From positions 62,001 to 126,000 of the forward strand of contig NZ_JAELXS010000001.1 in assembly GCF_016427505.1 (NCBI RefSeq): DNA of 64,000 bases, given 5' to 3'. Origin of the DNA: Sphingomonas mollis. Its GTDB lineage: Bacteria; Pseudomonadota; Alphaproteobacteria; Sphingomonadales; Sphingomonadaceae. Shown piece by piece: positions 60,656-64,000 of the stretch. The position numbers were made by a program, and so were the translations under genes. Under the pieces are notes generated by a model. It did not search any database. It was not told the DNA's origin and saw only the letters and a program-made list of their open reading frames with translations. Numbering within the stretch: the stretch's first letter is position 1; every line of letters begins with the position of its first letter.

Positions 60656-61299
60656 CGGTTCGCCATAGCGCCACCGTGCGGCCTGTCACCCGTTGACGGC
60701 AGCACGTCCAGCATGGCTTCGGCCAACGCATCGTTCCCGCAAGCCGTCAGACCGGCGATGACGCCGTCGCGGTCGGGTGGGCGCTTGTTCTGGCTGAGCT
60801 TGGTGGTCGTGCGGATCGCCGTCACCGTCAGTTCGAAGCCACGGATCGCGCGCAGCATCGCGGCGAAGGCGCGCGGGTCCATCTTGTCGCGGGTCCACGG
60901 CGCGGCGGGATTGACGCGGAGTTCGTGGGTTGCGGCCAGCGTATCGAGCTGTTCGACCAGCCCGGCCTCGTCCAGCGCCCGCACATACCCGTCGATCTCG
61001 ATCGCGACATAATTCCACGTCGGCACCTGATCGCCCGGCACCGGATACCAGTTCGGGCTGACATAGCCGTCCGGCCCGACGATGCTGACGAGCGCGGTCG
61101 CGCCATCCAGATGCGGGGCGATGCGATTGCTCCGCGCGACGTGAAAGCGCAGCGTCGTGCCGTGGCGCGTGACGGGCACGTGCGCGACCATCAGCCCCGC
61201 CGGCGTCGCGATCGTCAGATGTGCAAAGCCGATCGCCGCCGCCCGCGCCAACACCGCCGCGACGGGTTCATCGGCACGGAAGGCGGGGTTGGGGTGCAC
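60646..61299 (-). CDS. FMN-binding negative transcriptional regulator (PaiB-like)
   Basis: A 217-residue split-barrel protein: VHPNPAFRADEPVAAVLARA (usual start of the family), MVAHVPVTRHG, HVARSNRIAPHLDG, DGYVSPNWYPVPGDQVPTWNYVAI and KLSQNKRPPDRDGVIAGL, all PaiB family motifs for FMN binding. The name comes from Bacillus PaiB; DNA binding is unproven here. The GTG at 61299 shares its first base position with the rluC stop, so it is coupled. Confidence 0.9.
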   Translation of the reverse strand: MHPNPAFRADEPVAAVLARAAAIGFAHLTIATPAGLMVAHVPVTRHGTTLRFHVARSNRIAPHLDGATALVSIVGPDGYVSPNWYPVPGDQVPTWNYVAIEIDGYVRALDEAGLVEQLDTLAATHELRVNPAAPWTRDKMDPRAFAAMLRAIRGFELTVTAIRTTTKLSQNKRPPDRDGVIAGLTACGNDALAEAMLDVLPSTGDRPHGGAMANRCV

Positions 61300-62468
61300 T
61301 ATTCGCGCGTACCCCGCCCGCGCCGCTCGCCGCGGCGTTCCTTGCGGACCGATTTGGCATGCGCCTTGGCCCGCTGTTTCAGGATAGCCTTGGGCGGCGG
61401 GCCCTTTTCCTCTTCCAGATCGAACGCGTCGGCGGCGGACAGTTCGAAGCCGAGACCGGCGAGGCTTTCGCTGAAATGTGTCGGCAGTTCGGCGGTCTCG
61501 TCGATGCGGCCGCCATCGGGGTGGTCGACGCGGATGCGGCGCGCGTGGAGGTGCATCTTGCGACTGATGCCGCCGGTCAGGAACGCGGCGGGGCCGCCAT
61601 ATTTGCCATCGCCGACGATCGGGTGGCCGATCGCCGCCATATGGACGCGCAACTGATGCGTCCGGCCGGTGAACGGCTGCAACTCCACCCAACTGGCCCG
61701 GTTGCCGGCCTGTTCGATGACGCGGTACCGGCTGCGCGAGGGCAGGCCGTTCTCCTCGTCGACATGCATCTTCTCGCCGCCGGTGCCGGGCTGTTTGGCG
61801 ATCGGCAGGTCGATGGTGCCGTCCTCGATCGAGGGGACGCCGACGACGAGCGCCCAATAGACCTTGCGCGCGGTGCGGCCCGAAAACGCCTTGGCGAAGA
61901 ACGCGGCGGCGCGGCTGGTGCGCGCGACCAGCAGGGCGCCGGACGTATCCTTGTCGAGCCGGTGGACCAGTTTCGGCCGCCCCTCGTCGTCATAGCACAG
62001 GGCATCGAGCAGGCCGTCGACATGCGTCGTCGTCTTAGTGCCGCCCTGCGTGGCGAGGCCGGGGGGCTTGTTGAGGACCAGCGCCTGCGGATCGCGGTGG
62101 ATCACCATCGCGCGGGCATAGGCGATCTGTTCGTCGGACAACTGGACCCGCTCGCGCTCCGGCTTGGCACCGGGCGGCAACGGCGCCTCGGGCGGGGGGA
62201 CGCGCAGGATCTGGCCGGCGGCGATGCGGTCGCCCGGCGTCGCGCGCGACCCGTCGACCCGCAACTGGCCGGTGCGCGCCCATTTGGCGACGGTGGTGAA
62301 ACTGGTGTCGGGCAGATGCCGCTTGAACCAGCGATCCAGGCGGATGCCGTCATCGTCATACCCGACGGTGAACTGGCGCACCTCCTTCGGATCGGCCTTG
62401 GCCGTGTTTTTCGGGGCGGCGGCCTTTTTCGGAGCAGGGGACTTGGGAGAAGACGTATCGGCGCTCAT
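61299..62468 (-). CDS. rluC: RluA family pseudouridine synthase (RluC-like)
   Basis: A 389-residue rRNA pseudouridine synthase. It has an S4-like N-terminal domain (GIRLDRWFKRHLP, TGQLRVDGSRATPGDRIAAG), a catalytic domain with HRLDKDTSGALLVAR (the catalytic Asp), and FTGRTHQLRVHMAAIGHPIVGD. A Lys/Pro/Ala-rich leader and a basic C-terminal tail (KERRGERRGRG) frame it. The ATG at 62468 overlaps crcB by 4 nt. Exact target uridines are not known. Confidence 0.93.
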   Translation of the reverse strand: MSADTSSPKSPAPKKAAAPKNTAKADPKEVRQFTVGYDDDGIRLDRWFKRHLPDTSFTTVAKWARTGQLRVDGSRATPGDRIAAGQILRVPPPEAPLPPGAKPERERVQLSDEQIAYARAMVIHRDPQALVLNKPPGLATQGGTKTTTHVDGLLDALCYDDEGRPKLVHRLDKDTSGALLVARTSRAAAFFAKAFSGRTARKVYWALVVGVPSIEDGTIDLPIAKQPGTGGEKMHVDEENGLPSRSRYRVIEQAGNRASWVELQPFTGRTHQLRVHMAAIGHPIVGDGKYGGPAAFLTGGISRKMHLHARRIRVDHPDGGRIDETAELPTHFSESLAGLGFELSAADAFDLEEEKGPPPKAILKQRAKAHAKSVRKERRGERRGRGTRE

Positions 62469-62839
62469 ACGAGGCTCCGGGAGATGGCGAGGCCAGCGAC
62501 AAGGGCGGCGACCGCGCCGACGACCGAGATCAGGGCATAACCGAGCGCGATGCCCGGCTGTCCCCGTTCGGCCAGCGACACGACGTCGAGCGAAAAGGCG
62601 GAAAAGGTGGTGAAGCCGCCGAGCACGCCGACGCCCAGAAACAGGCGCCACGGCTCCCCCGCGGTCGTGCGGGCGAGGATGCCGGCGAGCAGTCCCATGA
62701 ACAGCCCGCCGATCAGGTTCACCGCCAGCGTGCCGGCCGGAAAATCCGGGCCGAACAGCGCCAGCGTCGCCCGGCCGGTCAGATACCGGGCGCCGGAACC
62801 GAGCGCACCGCCGAGCATGACGAGGAATAGAGAGGGCAT
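62465..62839 (-). CDS. crcB: fluoride exporter CrcB/Fluc
   Basis: A 124-residue four-helix channel subunit that expels fluoride as an antiparallel dimer. GGALGSGARYLTGR, GTLAVNLIGGLFMGLL and GVLGGFTTFSAFSLD (pore Asn and Phe-box) are clear. It leads the six-gene unit. I looked for a fluoride riboswitch upstream and did not find its conserved core. Confidence 0.95.
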   Translation of the reverse strand: MPSLFLVMLGGALGSGARYLTGRATLALFGPDFPAGTLAVNLIGGLFMGLLAGILARTTAGEPWRLFLGVGVLGGFTTFSAFSLDVVSLAERGQPGIALGYALISVVGAVAALVAGLAISRSLV

Positions 62840-62932
62840 CGTGCCGCCCTAGCCGCTCGTCGGCGCCACGGCAAACGATGGGGGCGGCGTACTGGAATCT
62901 CCGCCATCTTGTCTGGCGGGGCGGATCGAACC

Positions 62933-63166
62933 ATGTTGGCGACCATGCTCAACATCGTCTCCGTCCTGATCGGCCTCGTCACGCTGGCGCTGGGTCTCGT
63001 CGCGTTCTTTCCCCTGCTGGGGTGGATGAACTGGCTCGTCATCCCGATCGGGATCGTCGGTGCCGCGGTCGGCGCGCTGTCGTCGAGCAATGGCGGTCGC
63101 AACCTGAACCTGGTGCTGATCGTGATCTTCGCGCTGCGCCTGTCGCTGGGCGGCGGCATCATCTGA
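62933..63166 (+). CDS. small two-helix membrane protein
   Basis: A protein of about 77 residues with two hydrophobic helices (MLNIVSVLIGLVTLALGLVAFFP and VIPIGIVGAAVGALS) and a hydrophobic C-terminal end (LNLVLIVIFALRLSLGGGII). ATGs at 62933 and 62945 are both possible; a GGGGCGGA site precedes the first. The NGGRNLN loop is typical of a common uncharacterised bacterial family. It is followed by a strong terminator. Confidence 0.75.
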   Translation: MLATMLNIVSVLIGLVTLALGLVAFFPLLGWMNWLVIPIGIVGAAVGALSSSNGGRNLNLVLIVIFALRLSLGGGII

Positions 63167-63171
63167 ACGAA

Positions 63172-63199
63172 AAGGCCCGGCGATCGCTCGCCGGGCCTT
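63172..63199. terminator. bidirectional terminator
   Basis: AAGGCCCGGCGA and TCGCCGGGCCTT form a perfect 12-bp stem with loop TCGC, between two converging genes. Confidence 0.9.
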
Positions 63200-63218
63200 C
63201 GTCATGGTCGGCCGCCGA

Positions 63219-63785
63219 TCAGCGGCAGCGCACGTTGCCGCGATCGATCGACTGGCCGAGCAGCGCACCGCCGCCGCCACCGATCAACGCGCCGAGCAGG
63301 CTCGATCGACCATTGGCGATGACGCTGCCCAGCGCGCCGCCCGCCAGACCGCCGACGATCAGGCCCGTGGTGCCGTCGTTGCGCCGGCAATAATAGCGCC
63401 CGTTGCCGCCGCGATAGATGCGGTCGTTACGACCCAGCCGGCGGGGCTGGTAATACCGGCCGTCGCGATAATAGCGGTCGGCATAATAGGTGCGCTGGCC
63501 GGGTTCGAACCGGTTGTAATCGTAATTGCGATAACGGCGGATGTCGCGCAGGTCGCCGCGCCGGTCCTGACGGGCGTCGCGGACGTCATCGCGATACTCG
63601 CGCCGTGCCTCGCGCACATCGCGCCGTGAATCGGCGTTGCGGACGTCGCGGCGATAATCGCGCTGCGCATCCCGAATTTCGCCGCGATATTCGCGATTGG
63701 CCTCGCGCCGTGTGTCCTGCGCCGTGGCCGGGATCGCTGCAAAGGTCGTCGCGGCCAGTGCGACGGTGAGAAAGGCGATACGCAT
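63219..63785 (-). CDS. exported glycine-zipper 2TM protein
   Basis: A 188-residue protein: signal peptide (RIAFLTVALAATTFAAIPATA), a long Arg/Asp/Tyr-rich region made of RREYRDDVRDARQDRR-like repeats, a YYxDRYYRDGRYY tyrosine stretch, and a C-terminal glycine-zipper pair (LIVGGLAGGALGSVIA, LLGALIGGGGGALLGQSIDRG) ending NVRCR. The domain occurs in outer-membrane-associated proteins such as RcnB/SlyB-like ones. The cut gene at 63956 has the same C-terminal end, so they are paralogues. Confidence 0.85.
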   Translation of the reverse strand: MRIAFLTVALAATTFAAIPATAQDTRREANREYRGEIRDAQRDYRRDVRNADSRRDVREARREYRDDVRDARQDRRGDLRDIRRYRNYDYNRFEPGQRTYYADRYYRDGRYYQPRRLGRNDRIYRGGNGRYYCRRNDGTTGLIVGGLAGGALGSVIANGRSSLLGALIGGGGGALLGQSIDRGNVRCR

Positions 63786-63897
63786 ACAAACTCCTTCGTT
63801 CGTGACGGGATGAAAACGATCCTGTCGATGGCGAAGTTGCGTGAACCGGAAACTACCTGCCGTTCACCGGCCGGACACCTCGAATGACGGACACGGA

Positions 63898-63929
63898 AAA
63901 GGGCGTCACGGTTGCCCGTAACGCCCTTT
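63898..63929 (-). terminator. terminator of the gene at the window end
   Basis: AAAGGGCGT and ACGCCCTTT form a 9-bp stem; read on the minus strand it is followed by TTTTCC. It lies 27 nt after the stop of the partial gene at 63956. Confidence 0.8.
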
Positions 63930-63955
63930 CCGACGAAAACCGATATGATCGGCGA

Positions 63956-64000
63956 TCAGCGGCAGCGGTTGTTCGTGCCGCCACGATCGATCGCGCGGCC
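63956..64000 (-). CDS. paralogous glycine-zipper protein, C-terminal end only (cut by window end)
   Basis: The last 14 codons and a TGA are visible, reading GRAIDRGGTNNRCR. This matches the end of the preceding gene (GQSIDRGNVRCR), so a tandem paralogue begins beyond the window. Nothing more can be said of it. Confidence 0.75.
   Translation of the reverse strand, partial: GRAIDRGGTNNRCR

Noticed and set aside
61299..61857. Longer N terminus for the PaiB-like protein reading back into rluC
   Set aside because: The extension is Arg/Pro-rich and antihomologous; the GTG at 61299 gives the normal family start and couples to the rluC stop.
62840..62932. Fluoride riboswitch upstream of crcB
   Set aside because: The short leader lacks the conserved core of that aptamer class.
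63497..63512. GGTTCGAACC-like sequence as part of a tRNA T-arm
   Set aside because: It lies in the coding region of the glycine-zipper protein and no acceptor, D or anticodon arms surround it.

Overview
The window looks like a chromosomal segment of a sphingomonad (Alphaproteobacteria, Sphingomonas-like). The evidence is uniformly high GC, dense gene packing with many ATGA-type overlaps, TonB-dependent receptors of the sphingomonad type, PhaR, SspB-alpha, HisKA_2 kinase and Atp12 chaperone genes, and an hslVU pair. Nearly all genes are chromosomal housekeeping. I see no tRNA, rRNA, CRISPR array, transposase, integrase or plasmid function.

Layout. 1-2.8 kb: the end of purA, a small membrane protein, then xseB-ispA-coaD. 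2.8-7.5 kb: a cobalamin riboswitch followed by an overlapping btuB-btuF-btuC-btuD uptake operon. 7.6-12 kb: alr, whose 3' end and the adjacent large TonB receptor gene are clearly poorer in GC than everything around them (a likely imported block). 12-15 kb: a polyhydroxyalkanoate cluster (thiolase, short PhaC-like synthase, divergent phaR), then hslV-hslU. 17-20.5 kb: a tandem pair of small Cys-containing secreted proteins, gloA-gloB, a TPR protein and an esterase-like hydrolase. 20.7-25 kb: a membrane diguanylate cyclase, a Mur-ligase-like protein, and LD-carboxypeptidase coupled to a class A beta-lactamase. 25-31 kb: thrS, infC and a second TonB receptor.

31-45 kb: glnD, a 2OG-Fe(II) oxygenase, mutS, the divergent two-domain malic enzyme maeB, a periplasmic cyclophilin, an SDR, a CHAP protein, msrB, a NatAB-like ABC exporter and queG. 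45-50 kb: a LysE exporter, a lipoprotein and an EI24 protein in overlapping order, a PfkB sugar kinase and an APC amino-acid permease. 50-54 kb: the histidine operon hisB-yciI-hisH-hisA-hisF-hisE-hinT, interrupted between hisA and hisF by a 181-nt nested palindrome. 54-59 kb: sspB, fumC, two tiny Gly-rich proteins, gmk (with 14-bp tandem repeats on both sides) and an orphan sensor kinase. 59-62.8 kb: a six-gene overlapping unit crcB-rluC-paiB-gph-small protein-atp12. 63-64 kb: paralogous Gly-zipper exported proteins, the last cut by the window edge.

Non-coding content is mostly small: rho-independent terminators and several families of dispersed hairpin repeats typical of sphingomonad intergenic DNA. 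The items I find most worth following are the GC shift that begins inside alr, the palindromic element inside the his operon, the muropeptide-recycling/beta-lactamase neighbourhood, the probable non-AUG start of infC, and TGCA-rich palindromes near the PHA genes and upstream of both large TonB receptors. I did not find a clearly novel multi-gene defence or biosynthetic system.
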